A DNA stretch of 44,664 bases from Holophagales bacterium UBA5066 (lineage in GTDB: Bacteria; Acidobacteriota; Thermoanaerobaculia; UBA5066), in NCBI GenBank assembly GCA_002414905.1, contig DIAY01000032.1, forward strand, positions 1 through 44,664, written 5' to 3'. Below are positions 35,301 through 44,664 of this stretch, piece after piece (position 1 is the stretch's first letter; every line of letters begins with the position of its first letter). Both the position numbers and the translations under genes were made by a program. The notes under the pieces are model-generated. The model was not told the DNA's origin and did no database searches. It saw nothing but the letters and a program-made list of their open reading frames with translations.

Positions 35301-35974
35301 ACAGCCCCTGCTGGTCGGGCCTCGTCACGGACGGGCGTTCCTATTCGGCGTATACGACGCAGGTCGAGCGGTTCGTCCCGTGGCGCACCCTGACGGGCCG
35401 CCAGCACCTCTATCTCGACCACCCCGGGTACCTCGACTTCGGCGAGCACCTGCCGACGTACAAGCCGGTCCCGAGCCCGGCGCAGTTCGGCGACCTGCGC
35501 GTCAGCCCGGAAGAGGGCAAGCTCCTGAACTACCTGACGCCGCACGGCAAGTGGCACATCCACTCGACCTACTCGGAAAACCACCGGATGCTGACGCTCT
35601 CGCGCGGCACCGAGCCGCTCTGGGTCAACGACGAGGACGCCCTCGAGATCGGGATCGTCGACAACGACTGGGTCGAGGTGCACAACGACCACGGGGTCGT
35701 CTGCACCCGGGCGGTCGTGTCGGCACGCCTCCCGCGCGGGATCTGCATCCAGTACCACGCCCCCGAGCGGACGATCGGCGTGCCGAAGTCGCCCCTGCGC
35801 GGCGGGCGGCGCGCGGGCGGACACAACAGCCTCACCCGGATCCGCCTGAAGCCCGTCCTCATGGTGGGCGGCTACGGACAGTTCACCTTCCACTTCAACT
35901 ACTGGGGCCCGACGGGTGTCAACCGCGACACGTCGGTGAGGGTCCGCAAGCTGCCGGGCCGGCCGCAGCTCTGA
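32366..35974 (+). CDS. narG: Respiratory nitrate reductase alpha subunit
   Basis: This 1202-residue catalytic subunit reduces nitrate to nitrite at a bis-MGD molybdenum centre. The start is GTG at 32366, overlapping narC (GTGA), with GGAAGGGAG upstream. The FS0 [4Fe-4S] ligands are His33, Cys37, Cys41 and Cys76 (HGVNCTGGC; RGCQRG), matching His49, Cys53, Cys57 and Cys92 of Escherichia coli NarG with a constant offset of 16. The same offset puts Asp206 (WYSDLPPAFPETWGEQTD) at the Mo-ligand position 222. There is no Tat signal, so a cytoplasm-facing enzyme is expected. It is followed by narH after 19 bp. Confidence 0.98.
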   Translation: MKWIKDLVSPKTRSWEEFYRNRWQHDKVVRSTHGVNCTGGCSWNIYVKEGIVTWEMQALDYPLLDRSLPPYEPRGCQRGISFSWYLYSPIRVKYPYVRGALLDLWREARSRYEDPVAAWESIQASPEQRSRYQRARGKGGFRRVAMDEAIEIAAAANVYTAKKHGPDRVNGFSPIPAMSMLSHAAGSRFLQLFGGVNLSFYDWYSDLPPAFPETWGEQTDVAESADWYHSKMIAVVGSNPNMTRTPDCHFLPEARQNGSKLVVLSPDFSQVSKYADQWIPLHAGQDGAFWMAVGHVLLKEFYADRTTPSFEAYLKQFSDLPFLVELEPTSRGHRAGRLLTAGALEAYKGEENGEWKFLVFDALSGAPRMPGGSVGHRWGAAEGKWNLKLEDAKSGETIDPALSLLGRGHEVASVQFEQYEAGNVVLRGVPALRITKQDGKKVLVTTAFDLLMARYGVGRGLPGEYPDGYDDPALSYTPAWQEKLTGIDGKTVISFAREWGTTAEKTGGKCSIIIGAGVNHWYHNNLMYRAGIVALILTGSVGKNGGGLNHYVGQEKLAPVAPWSYLAFARDWMHPARLQNAPSWHYMHCDQWRYEAEFTEYHPVPSETSLAKGHTADLQVKAVRNGWLPFFPQFDENPIETVKKARAAGAKTEKEVVDAVVARLKSGDLKLAVTDPDAPACWPRVWYIWRGNALMASAKGHEYFLKHYLGTHTNLIAEERAAGKVEEVVWREAPVGKLDLVVDLNFRMDTSALYSDVVLPAATWYEKADLNSTDMHSFIHPLSAAVPPSWESRSDWDLFRALSAKTAELSMRHFPEPFEDIVMTPLQHDSPAEIAQRDIRDWTKGECEPIPGRTMPDLKIVTRDYRKLHQRYCALGPEMRKGIGAHGVKLNVSAQYDELVATRAWVEVDGQRLPSIRDAEQAADAVLHLAPETNGEIALDGYRYLERRTGVPLADLAEGARASRTTYKELQAQVKRVLNSPCWSGLVTDGRSYSAYTTQVERFVPWRTLTGRQHLYLDHPGYLDFGEHLPTYKPVPSPAQFGDLRVSPEEGKLLNYLTPHGKWHIHSTYSENHRMLTLSRGTEPLWVNDEDALEIGIVDNDWVEVHNDHGVVCTRAVVSARLPRGICIQYHAPERTIGVPKSPLRGGRRAGGHNSLTRIRLKPVLMVGGYGQFTFHFNYWGPTGVNRDTSVRVRKLPGRPQL

Positions 35975-35993
35975 GAGGACGAAGGAGTCACCG

Positions 35994-37489
<1,496 letters not shown>

Positions 37490-37490
<1 letters not shown>

Positions 37491-38068
37491 TGCTCGATCG
37501 CGCCGCCCTCGACCTCGTCTCCCTGTCGCTGGAGTATCCGGACGAGACGGTAACGGCCGCCCTGGCGGCAGCCGAGCCCGACGCGGTGTCTCTCGGCACG
37601 GCCCTTTCGGAGGCTCTCGACGGCCTTCGTGCCTGGCTCGTGTCGGCCGGACAGCACCAGGCCGAGGAGAGCTACACGCGCCTGTTCGACATGAGTCCCG
37701 TCTGCACGCTCCACGCCGGCTACCACCTCTTCGGAGATGCGTACCAGCGGGGAGCGCTCCTGGCGAGCCTCGCGGCGGAGCTGCGGCTGGCCGGGGTGCC
37801 TCAGCGGGACGGAGAGCTGCCCGACTTTCTCCCCACGCTTCTTCGCCTCGCCGGGCGTCTCCCCGAGGGAGAAGAACGGGCGCTCCTCGTCGACTTCCTC
37901 CTCCTTCCTGCGCTCACCCGGATGAACGCGGCGCTGGCGGGCTCGCCGTCGCCGTGGGCCGCCGTCCTGGCGGCGCTCCCCGCCGCGCTTGCCCCGCTCG
38001 GCGCGGGCCTCGAGGCGCCGGACTACAAGCCCGTGGATTCACCCGAGGAGGTCCCCCTCCATGTTTAA
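37490..38068 (+). CDS. narJ: Nitrate reductase assembly chaperone
   Basis: This 192-residue TorD/DmsD-family chaperone assists insertion of the molybdenum cofactor into NarG and attachment to NarI. It is all-helical with recognisable NarJ features: LDLVSLSLEYPDE at the start, EESYTRLFDMSPVCTLHAGYHLFGDAYQRG in the middle (the TorD-type region), and LPDFLPTLLRLAG. The ATG at 37490 is used; a GTG one codon earlier is possible. It overlaps narI by 8 bp. It is not expected to be part of the final enzyme. Confidence 0.93.
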
Positions 38069-38741
38069 CCTGCTCCTCTACGCCGTTCTCCCCTACGTCG
38101 CCTTCTTCCTCTTCGTCATCGTCTCGATCCAGCGGTATCGGAAGAATCCGTTCACCTTCTCGAGCCTTTCCTCGCAATTCCTCGAATCGAAGGAGCTCTT
38201 CTGGGGCTCCGTCCCGTTCCACTTCGGAATCCTCACCCTCTTCGCGGGGCACTTCGTCGGCTTCCTCTTTCCACGTTCGTTCACGCTCTGGGGCCGGGTG
38301 CCGATCCGCCTCTTCATCCTCGAGGCGACGGGGATTGCGGCGGCGCTCCTGACGCTCGTGGGCCTGCTGGGCCTCATCGCCCGCCGCGCTTCCAGTGACC
38401 GCCTGAGGGCCGTCACCTCGCGCGCTGACGTCGTCGTCTACGTCCTCCTCCTCTTCCAGATCGTCACCGGGCTCTGGGTTGCCCTCGGCCTGCGGTGGGG
38501 AAGTGCCTGGTACGGACAGGTCGTCGTCCCCTACCTCTGGTCCCTCTTCCGCCTCCAGCCCGACATCCAGCGGATGGTCGACCTGAAGCTCCCCGCGCAG
38601 ATGCACGTCGTCGGCGCATTCGTCTTCTTCGCGGCGTTCAGCTTCACGAGGCTGGTGCACGTCCTCGTCGCGCCGGTCCCGTACCTCTGGCGGCGCAACC
38701 AGGTCGTCATCTGGAACCGCCCGAGAAAACAGGGGATCTGA
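38061..38741 (+). CDS. narI: Respiratory nitrate reductase gamma subunit (diheme cytochrome b)
   Basis: This 226-residue membrane subunit oxidises quinol and sends electrons through two b hemes to NarH. About five membrane segments are visible. The four heme His are His54 and His64 (FHFGILTLFAGHFVG) and His182 and His200 (QMHVVGAFVFFAAFSFTRLVH), which correspond to 56, 66, 187 and 205 of Escherichia coli NarI. The ATG at 38061 has GAGGAGG upstream within narJ; the longer open frame before it is only the mirror of narJ. The next gene begins 4 bp after its stop. Confidence 0.97.
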   Translation: MFNLLLYAVLPYVAFFLFVIVSIQRYRKNPFTFSSLSSQFLESKELFWGSVPFHFGILTLFAGHFVGFLFPRSFTLWGRVPIRLFILEATGIAAALLTLVGLLGLIARRASSDRLRAVTSRADVVVYVLLLFQIVTGLWVALGLRWGSAWYGQVVVPYLWSLFRLQPDIQRMVDLKLPAQMHVVGAFVFFAAFSFTRLVHVLVAPVPYLWRRNQVVIWNRPRKQGI

Positions 38742-38745
38742 TCCG

Positions 38746-40254
38746 GTGACCGAGCGGAGCAGGGCCTGGACCGTCCTGACGATGAACGCGATCGCGTTCG
38801 CTGCCTGCTTCGCCGTCTGGGTCCTCTACGGGGTCCTGATCACCTTTCTCGTCGACAACGGGGTCTACTCGTTCGACAAGGCGCAGCTCGGGCTCCTGAT
38901 GGGCATCCCCATCCTGACCGGGTCGCTGCTCCGGCTCCCCGTCGGGATCCTCACCGATCGGTTCGGTGGACGACCCGTCTTCGCGGGGCTCATGCTCGTG
39001 ACGGCCGTCGCCCTCGTCCTGACGAGCTACGCGAATTCCTTCTGGGGCTTCGCGCTCGGCGGGCTGGGCTTCGGCATCTCGGGCTCCATCTTCGCGGCGG
39101 GAGTGGCGTACACCTCTCTCTGGTTCCCGCCGGAGCGGCAGGGGACCGCCCTCGGGATCTTCGGCGTCGGGAACGTGGGCGCGGGTCTTGCGAGCCTCTT
39201 CGCTCCCTCTCTGCTCGGCTTCCTCACCGAGGGGGGGGCGCGGCTCGACGCGTGGCGGCAGCTGCCCCGGATCTACGCCGTGGGGATGGTCGGGATGGCG
39301 GCCCTCCACTTCGTTCTGACGCATCCCCGGAAGGTTGCGGCGAGCTCCGTTCCTCTCTCCGTCCGCCTGGCGCCTCTCGCCGAGGTCCGCGTGTGGCGTT
39401 TCGGGCTCTACTACTTCCTCGTCTTCGGCGGCTTCGTCGCCCTGGCGAGCTGGCTGATCGCGTACTACGTCAACGTCTACGCGGCCTCCGTCGCGACAGC
39501 GGGTGCGCTCGCGGCCATCTTCTCCATTCCCTCGTCCCTGTCCCGCGCCGTCGGCGGCTGGCTCTCCGACCGTTTCGGGCCGCGGCGTGTGATGTACGGA
39601 GTTCTGTCGGGCTGCATCGTCTGCTTCTTCCTCCTTTCCGTGCCCCGGATGGACGTCTACGCGCCCGGAGAAGGGCTGATGGCGCCTCGGGCCGGACGGA
39701 TCGACCGGGTCACGAAGGACGCCGTCGTCCTGAACGAGACCCCGCTCCCGCTGAAGGCTCCCGTCGCCGAGGCCCCGTACCGCGACGGCGTCATCGTCTG
39801 GCCGCAGTGGAGGGCCTGGCAGGAACCGGTCGTTAAGACCGGCGACGCGGTCGAGAAGAAGCAGCTCCTGGCCAGGGGAGTCACGCACGTCTACTTCCAG
39901 GCGAACATGTGGATCTTCACCAGCCTGGCGTTCGTCGCCGCCCTCCTGATGGGAACGGGAATGGGCGCCGTCTTCAAGTACATCGCGGATTACTTTCCGA
40001 AGAACGTCGGCGTCGTGGGAGGCCTCGTCGGGATGATCGGGGGCCTGGGAGGGTTCTTCCTTCCAGTCTTCTTCGGGGTGGTCCTCCAGGCGTCCGGGAT
40101 CTGGACGACGTGCTGGATGCTCTTCTTCGTTCTCTCGGCCGGCTGCCTCGTCTGGATGCAGGTCGTCGTGACGAGGGTGATGGCGGCGGGCGCACCCGCT
40201 CTCGTTCGCGAGATGGAGCTGCAACGGCCGTCGGGGCCTCAGGAGCGGGCTTGA
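38746..40254 (+). CDS. narK: Nitrate/nitrite transporter of the MFS NarK family, with a soluble insert
   Basis: This 502-residue inner-membrane carrier exchanges or imports nitrate and exports nitrite. NarK signature motifs are present: GIFGVGNVGAGLASLFAP (138-155) and GLVGMIGGLGGFFLP (426-440), with conserved Arg in RLPVGILTDRFGGR and SSLSRAVGGWLSDRFGPRR. An 80-residue hydrophilic stretch, residues about 303-386, interrupts the second half. It reads VYAPGEGLMAPRAGRIDRV and later VVKTGDAVEKKQLLARGVTH, like a lipoyl/biotinyl-type sandwich. Ordinary NarK proteins have only short loops there. The start is GTG at 38746, with AGGGGA upstream. Confidence 0.93.
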   Translation: MTERSRAWTVLTMNAIAFAACFAVWVLYGVLITFLVDNGVYSFDKAQLGLLMGIPILTGSLLRLPVGILTDRFGGRPVFAGLMLVTAVALVLTSYANSFWGFALGGLGFGISGSIFAAGVAYTSLWFPPERQGTALGIFGVGNVGAGLASLFAPSLLGFLTEGGARLDAWRQLPRIYAVGMVGMAALHFVLTHPRKVAASSVPLSVRLAPLAEVRVWRFGLYYFLVFGGFVALASWLIAYYVNVYAASVATAGALAAIFSIPSSLSRAVGGWLSDRFGPRRVMYGVLSGCIVCFFLLSVPRMDVYAPGEGLMAPRAGRIDRVTKDAVVLNETPLPLKAPVAEAPYRDGVIVWPQWRAWQEPVVKTGDAVEKKQLLARGVTHVYFQANMWIFTSLAFVAALLMGTGMGAVFKYIADYFPKNVGVVGGLVGMIGGLGGFFLPVFFGVVLQASGIWTTCWMLFFVLSAGCLVWMQVVVTRVMAAGAPALVREMELQRPSGPQERA

Positions 40255-41372
40255 TGGCGCCGGCCGGTGGACTTCAGGCCGTCGCATTCCTCCCGAAGGA
40301 TGGCGGCACCATCCGGCCCGTCCGGCGGGCCGGATGGCTGACCGCCGGGGCGGAAACCCTGCATCCGGCTTACTTCGCCATGGTCATGGCGACCGGGATC
40401 GTCTCCGTGGCCGCGCACCTCATGGAAATCCACTGGGCCGCGCTGGCCCTCTGCGTCGTCAACGCCCTGGCGTACCCCTTCCTCTGGGCGCTCACGATCA
40501 TCCGGCTCGTGCGTTACCCGGAGCGAATTCTCGCGGACGCGACCGATCACCAGCGGGGCGTCGGCTTCTTCACCGCCGTGGCGGCGACGAGCGTCCTGGG
40601 CGTCCAGGTCCTGATCGTCCTCGGAATGTCCGGCGTCGCCAGGGTCCTCTGGGTGCTGTCGCTCGTCCTCTGGGCGTTCCTGACGTACGCCATCTTCGCC
40701 GCCTTCACGGTGAAGGAAGACAAGCCGACGCTCGCCGAGGGAATCAACGGCGGCTGGCTCGTCGCGGTCGTGGCGACCGAGTCCATCGCCAACCTCGGGG
40801 CCCTTCTCGCGCCCTTCTCCCGCTCGAGGTCCGAAGCGCTGCTCTTCACGTCCCTCGTTTTCTGGCTGTTCGGCGGGATGCTCTACATCTGGATGATCTC
40901 GCTGATCTTCTACAGGTACACGTTCTTCCGGTTCCTCCCCTCGGACCTGATGCCGCCCTACTGGATCAACATGGGGGCGATGGCGATCTCGACCCTGGCG
41001 GGGACGACGCTGGTCGCCAGCGCTCCGGGCTCGCCCGTCCTCTCCCGGATGCTCCCGTTTCTCCTCGGCTTCACGACGCTGTTCTGGGCCACGGCCACGT
41101 GGTGGATCCCGATGCTCGTCATCCTCGCCCTCTGGCGGCACGTCTATCGGCGCTACGAGATCCGGTACGACCCGCTCTACTGGGGCGCCGTGTTCCCTCT
41201 CGGGATGTACACGGTCGCCACGCTGCGCCTGGCGCAGACGCTGGATCTCCCCCCGCTTCTCGGGCTGCCGCGAGTCTTCATCGTCGTCGCGCTCGTCGCC
41301 TGGACGGCCGTTTTCGCCGGGTTTCTCGGGAATGCCTGGCGCACCTACCGGAGGAACGATGAACCCGTGTGA
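40254..41372 (+). CDS. TDT-family transporter (TehA/SLAC1/C4-dicarboxylate type)
   Basis: This 372-residue inner-membrane protein has about ten segments and the TDT hallmarks: LHPAYFAMVMATGIVSVAAHL at the start, INGGWLVAVVATESIANLGALL in the middle, MPPYWINMGAMAISTLAGTTLV, and a C-terminal WWIPMLVILALWRHV. Family members move C4-dicarboxylates, sulfite, or anions such as nitrate and chloride (plant SLAC1). In a nar operon an anion channel for nitrate or nitrite is a fair guess, but substrate is not readable. The ATG at 40254 shares one base with the narK stop (TGATG), AGGAGC lies upstream, and the end overlaps the next gene by 14 bp. Confidence 0.88.
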   Translation: MAPAGGLQAVAFLPKDGGTIRPVRRAGWLTAGAETLHPAYFAMVMATGIVSVAAHLMEIHWAALALCVVNALAYPFLWALTIIRLVRYPERILADATDHQRGVGFFTAVAATSVLGVQVLIVLGMSGVARVLWVLSLVLWAFLTYAIFAAFTVKEDKPTLAEGINGGWLVAVVATESIANLGALLAPFSRSRSEALLFTSLVFWLFGGMLYIWMISLIFYRYTFFRFLPSDLMPPYWINMGAMAISTLAGTTLVASAPGSPVLSRMLPFLLGFTTLFWATATWWIPMLVILALWRHVYRRYEIRYDPLYWGAVFPLGMYTVATLRLAQTLDLPPLLGLPRVFIVVALVAWTAVFAGFLGNAWRTYRRNDEPV

Positions 41373-41970
41373 GCTCCGCCGCCCCGGTCTCCTGGCGGTC
41401 GCCCTCGCCGTCCTCGGTGCCGCCGCGTGCGAGCCGACGAACCAGGGCTTCGCGCCGACGCAGCCGATCTCCTACTCCCACGCCGTCCACGCGGGAGGAA
41501 TGCGGATCCCGTGTCAGTACTGCCACTTCACGGCCGAGCGCGGGCGTTTCGCGGGAATCCCTCCCGCGCAGATCTGCATGAACTGCCACACCCAGGTGCT
41601 GAAGGAGCACCCGGAGGTCGTGAAGGTCCGGACGGCGATCGAGCGGGACGAGCCGATCCGCTGGGTCCGTGTCCACAAGCTGCCCGACTTCGTCTTCTTC
41701 GAGCACGAGCCCCACGTGGCGCACGGGGTCGTATGCCAGACGTGTCACGGTCCGATCGAGACGATGGGGCGCGTCACGCAGGTCGCCCCCTTGACGATGG
41801 GCTGGTGCCTCGAGTGTCACCGGCGAAGCTGGCCGGCAGTTCAGGAGCGCGCGGCCGTCGCCGAACTGAACGCCCCGCCGAAGGGGCCCGACGGTCTGCC
41901 CTGGCCTCCGGGGCAGGCGCCGATGACGCGTGTAAACAGGTTGACCGACTGCGCGGTCTGCCACCACTGA
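41359..41970 (+). CDS. actA: Pentaheme lipoprotein cytochrome c, ActA of alternative complex III
   Basis: This 203-residue protein has a lipoprotein signal peptide (LLAVALAVLGAAAC, Cys24). Five c-heme motifs are at 52-56 (CQYCH), 73-77 (CMNCH), 126-130 (CQTCH), 150-154 (CLECH) and 198-202 (CAVCH), with many spare His as second ligands. Five hemes in a roughly 200-residue cytochrome c7-like protein placed directly before an ActB gene identify it as ActA, which gives electrons from quinol oxidation to a soluble cytochrome or oxidase. GGAGG lies 4 bp before the ATG. It sits inside the nar transcription unit with no gap. Confidence 0.92.
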   Translation: MNPCELRRPGLLAVALAVLGAAACEPTNQGFAPTQPISYSHAVHAGGMRIPCQYCHFTAERGRFAGIPPAQICMNCHTQVLKEHPEVVKVRTAIERDEPIRWVRVHKLPDFVFFEHEPHVAHGVVCQTCHGPIETMGRVTQVAPLTMGWCLECHRRSWPAVQERAAVAELNAPPKGPDGLPWPPGQAPMTRVNRLTDCAVCHH

Positions 41971-41977
41971 GGGAGCC

Positions 41978-44664
41978 ATGCACGAGCCGAGCCGTCCCTG
42001 GATCGAGCCGTCCCACCTCGCGGAACCGTCCGCGGAGCCCCAACCCGAGCGGACGGAGGCTTCCGCCGGAGAAGGTGGTTCCCTCGCCGGCCGCCGCGAC
42101 TTCCTGAAGGCCCTCGGGATCGGCGCCACCGCGACGCTGGCAGCGTGCCAGCGGCTTCCGGTGGAGAAGTCGATTCCGTACCTCATTCCGCCGGAAGAGA
42201 CCGTACCGGGCGTCCCGGTTCACTACGCCTCGACCTGTACGGCCTGTCCCGCTTCCTGCGGCATCCTCGCCACGAACCTCGCCGGCCGTCCCGTCAAGCT
42301 GGAAGGGAATCCGGAGCACGCCCTCTCCGGTGGCGGCCTTTGTGCGCTCGGCCAGGCCGACCTGCGCGGGCTCTACGACGCCGGAAGGCTCCAGGGACCG
42401 CGGCTGGCCGGGAAGGCGGCTTCCTGGGCCGCCCTCGACGCGCACGTGAGCCAGCGGCTCGCCGCGCTCGGCACCGCGGCGAGCGGGCGCGTGGCCGTCC
42501 TCTCGCCGACGATCGTCAGCCCGACGGCGCGAAAGGCGATCGGCGCCTTCCTCACTCCGTTCGGCGGGAAGCTCGTCGAGTACGACCTCGAGGCCAGGCC
42601 CGTGTCGGCGCTCCTTGCGGCCGCCACGCTCGTCTCCGGCTCGCCGCGCCTTCCGTTCCTCGAGCTCGAGAAGACGGACCTCCTCGTCTCGCTCGGCGCC
42701 GACCTTCTCGGCACCGGGTGGGACCCGGTCGGGCATACGAGGGCGTGGGCCTCCCGGAGACGGGACGAGGCGCGGGGCGCCTTCAGACACGTGCAGATCG
42801 AAGGTTCGCTCTCGCTCTCGGGGGCCGCGGCCGACGAGCGCTGGATCCTCTCCTCCTCCGAGCGGCGCGAGCTGACACTCGCGGTTCTGGGGCAGGTTGC
42901 CCTCGCCTCCGGCGGTCCTTCGGCGACCGCGATCGGCCAGGCGCTCGGGAATCCGGTCGCTGCCACGGCGAGGGCGGCTGCCCTCGCGACGGAGCTCCTC
43001 GCGGCCCGCGGCCGCTCGCTCGTCGTGAGCGGTTCCGACGATCCCGGCGAACAGGTCGCCGTAGCTCTCCTGAACCGCTTCCTCGGCAACGAGGGGAAGA
43101 CGCTCGACTTCGATCGGCCCGCGCTCGTACGAAGGGGCCTCGATGGCGAGCTGACCACGCTCCTTCAGGCGATCGACGACGGGGCGGTGGACGCCCTCTT
43201 CATCGTCGGCCTCGACCCGGTCGACCAGCTGCCCGGCGGCGAGAAGCTGGCCGCGGCGCTGAAGCGCCTTCCGCTCGCGGTGGCCATCACGGATCGCCCC
43301 ACCGCGACCGCTGCCGCGTGCGGTGTCGTCGCCTCCGCGCACCACGGCCTCGAGACGTGGGCCGACGCCGAGCCGCGGGCCGGGTACGTGACGCTGGCCC
43401 AGCCGGCGATCCGCCCGCTCTTCGACACGCGCTCGCCCTGGGAGAATTTCCTGCACTGGGCCGGAAAGGGCGCCGCCGACTGGCGGACGTACCTCGTCGA
43501 GAGCTGGCGGGAACGGCTCGGAGCACCTCTGGATTTCGAGGCCCGCTGGACGGACGCCGTACAGCGGGGGATGGCTCCGAAGGCTCCTGATGCGGCACCC
43601 CGACTCGAGGCGGTGGCGCCTGAGCCGGACCGAGCCCTTGCGGCCGAGGCGCTGGCGGCGCTCGCCGCCTCCGCCGCGGCTGTCGCGGAAAAGGCGCCCG
43701 AGGTCGAGGTCGAGCTGATCGCCGAGGCGGGTCTGCGCGACGGCACGAGGTCGCACGTCCCGTGGCTGCGGGAGCTGCCCGATCCGCTGACGAGGGTCTC
43801 CTGGACGCCGTGCGTCCGGGTGGCTCCGGAGAGGGCGCTGGCGCTCGGCCTCGTCGACGGCGACGTCGTGAGGGTGGAGACGAGCGGGGGGGCCGTCGTC
43901 CTCCCGGCCCGAATCCAGCCGGGCCAGCACCCGCGGGTCATCGGCGTTCCCGTCGGCTACGGCCGGCTGGACGGCGACGGCGGAAACGCGAGCCGCAACG
44001 GATATCGTGCCGCCGGGCTCACCGCCTCCCGCTTCAAGACCGCGGGCCTCCCGGCGCGCGTCGAGAAGACGGGAGACCACGTGCAGCTCGCCCTCATGCA
44101 GCCGACCGGGCAAACGCACGGGCGGCCGGTCGTGAGGCAGGTCGCCACGCGCGACGCGAGCGCGGCGGCAGGGCACGAGGAGATTGAGGTAAAGAGCCTC
44201 TGGCCCCCGCTGAAACCGTCCTCCCCGAAGTGGGAGATGGTCATCGACCTCGACGCCTGCACCGGCTGCAGCGGCTGCGTCGTCGCCTGCCAGGCGGAGA
44301 ACAACCTCCCGGTCGTCGGCGAGGACGAGATCCGGCGCAACCGCGACATGTACTGGCTGAGGCTCGACCGTTACTTCGTCGGCGACCCCGCGAGCCCGGA
44401 CGTCCTCTTCGAGCCGATGCTCTGCTCCCAGTGCGAGAACGCGCCGTGCGAGACCGTCTGCCCGGTCGCGGCCACGCTGCACAGCGAGGACGGGCTCAAC
44501 CAGCAGGTCTACAACCGCTGCGTCGGTACCCGTTACTGCGCCAACAACTGCCCCTACAAGGTCCGCCGTTTCAACTGGTTCGAGCACCCGGTGAAAGAGC
44601 CGCTGGAGCGCCTCGTCCTGAACCCGAACGTCGTCGTGAGAAGCCGCGGCGTGATGGAGAAATG
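41978..44664 (+). CDS. actB: ActB, iron-sulfur/molybdopterin-like subunit of alternative complex III, cut by window edge
   Basis: The frame from the ATG at 41978 is open for 895 codons to the window end and continues beyond it. A Tat signal is present (GRRDFLKALGIGATATLAAC, RR at 39-40) with a Cys after it. The N-terminal part is molybdopterin-oxidoreductase-like (CTACPASCGILATNLAGR, 87-104), although family members bind no molybdenum. The C-terminal part holds ferredoxin-type clusters: CTGCSGCVVACQ, CSQCENAPCETVC and CVGTRYCANNCPYKVRRFNWF. It begins 7 bp after actA with GGGAG between. It should sit on the periplasmic side, with ActC (NrfD-like) and the rest expected just outside the window. 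Confidence 0.95.
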   Translation, partial: MHEPSRPWIEPSHLAEPSAEPQPERTEASAGEGGSLAGRRDFLKALGIGATATLAACQRLPVEKSIPYLIPPEETVPGVPVHYASTCTACPASCGILATNLAGRPVKLEGNPEHALSGGGLCALGQADLRGLYDAGRLQGPRLAGKAASWAALDAHVSQRLAALGTAASGRVAVLSPTIVSPTARKAIGAFLTPFGGKLVEYDLEARPVSALLAAATLVSGSPRLPFLELEKTDLLVSLGADLLGTGWDPVGHTRAWASRRRDEARGAFRHVQIEGSLSLSGAAADERWILSSSERRELTLAVLGQVALASGGPSATAIGQALGNPVAATARAAALATELLAARGRSLVVSGSDDPGEQVAVALLNRFLGNEGKTLDFDRPALVRRGLDGELTTLLQAIDDGAVDALFIVGLDPVDQLPGGEKLAAALKRLPLAVAITDRPTATAAACGVVASAHHGLETWADAEPRAGYVTLAQPAIRPLFDTRSPWENFLHWAGKGAADWRTYLVESWRERLGAPLDFEARWTDAVQRGMAPKAPDAAPRLEAVAPEPDRALAAEALAALAASAAAVAEKAPEVEVELIAEAGLRDGTRSHVPWLRELPDPLTRVSWTPCVRVAPERALALGLVDGDVVRVETSGGAVVLPARIQPGQHPRVIGVPVGYGRLDGDGGNASRNGYRAAGLTASRFKTAGLPARVEKTGDHVQLALMQPTGQTHGRPVVRQVATRDASAAAGHEEIEVKSLWPPLKPSSPKWEMVIDLDACTGCSGCVVACQAENNLPVVGEDEIRRNRDMYWLRLDRYFVGDPASPDVLFEPMLCSQCENAPCETVCPVAATLHSEDGLNQQVYNRCVGTRYCANNCPYKVRRFNWFEHPVKEPLERLVLNPNVVVRSRGVMEK

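Noticed and set aside
41774..44587. A 937-codon minus-strand open frame opposite actB
   Set aside because: Shadow of actB; the plus strand has clear Tat, ferredoxin and molybdopterin-like motifs.

Overview
The window is a GC-rich bacterial chromosome segment from a Gram-negative organism: it has a TonB-dependent receptor, lipoproteins, a Tat-exported respiratory subunit and periplasmic multiheme cytochromes. Large secreted carboxypeptidase-regulatory-like proteins, an archaeal-type glycogen debranching enzyme, a thioredoxin-like ferredoxin fused to a methyltransferase, and an alternative complex III beside narGHJI suggest Acidobacteriota or a close relative. This is an inference from gene content; no marker gene or rRNA is present. 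No tRNA, rRNA, CRISPR array or transposase was found.

Layout. (1) 1-6480, minus strand: a phosphate uptake operon, phoU fusion > pstS > pstC > pstA > pstB-B > pstB-A > a secreted protein cut by the window edge. It is headed by three 7-bp direct repeats at 11-bp spacing that look like a PHO box. PhoU carries a low-molecular-weight phosphatase domain that lacks its catalytic Cys, and the two PstB ATPases have complementary motif losses. (2) 6632-11425: gnd, a glycogen debranching enzyme, a small lipoprotein and an RluA-type pseudouridine synthase. (3) 11422-15338, minus strand: a probable metal uptake group of an Nramp-like carrier, a small secreted protein and a TonB-dependent receptor. (4) 15608-19753, minus strand: acnA, a DUF488 gene and an alkA-like glycosylase, with codon choice unlike the neighbours. 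The upstream edge abuts the 3' stump of a host-like gene, so this block is probably acquired. (5) 19954-24781: a DUF3300 protein, then a histidine kinase and NtrC-type regulator pair. (6) 24691-29757: a probable insertion. The last 89 bp of the NtrC gene plus 14 bp downstream are duplicated 4964 bp further on (101 of 103 bases identical). Between the copies lie three co-directional genes for a secreted six-Cys peptide, a 371-residue secreted protein and a 1037-residue secreted protein. (7) 29767-31179: a ferredoxin-methyltransferase fusion. (8) 31347-44664: a nitrate respiration operon, narC-narG-narH-narJ-narI-narK, preceded by two CTCTCA-N4-TGAGAG palindromes 32 bp apart. It continues through a TDT-family carrier into actA and actB of alternative complex III, where the window ends.

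The best candidates for something undescribed are the repeat-flanked peptide operon, the asymmetric PstB pair together with the PhoU/dead-phosphatase fusion, and the paired palindromes upstream of the nar genes.
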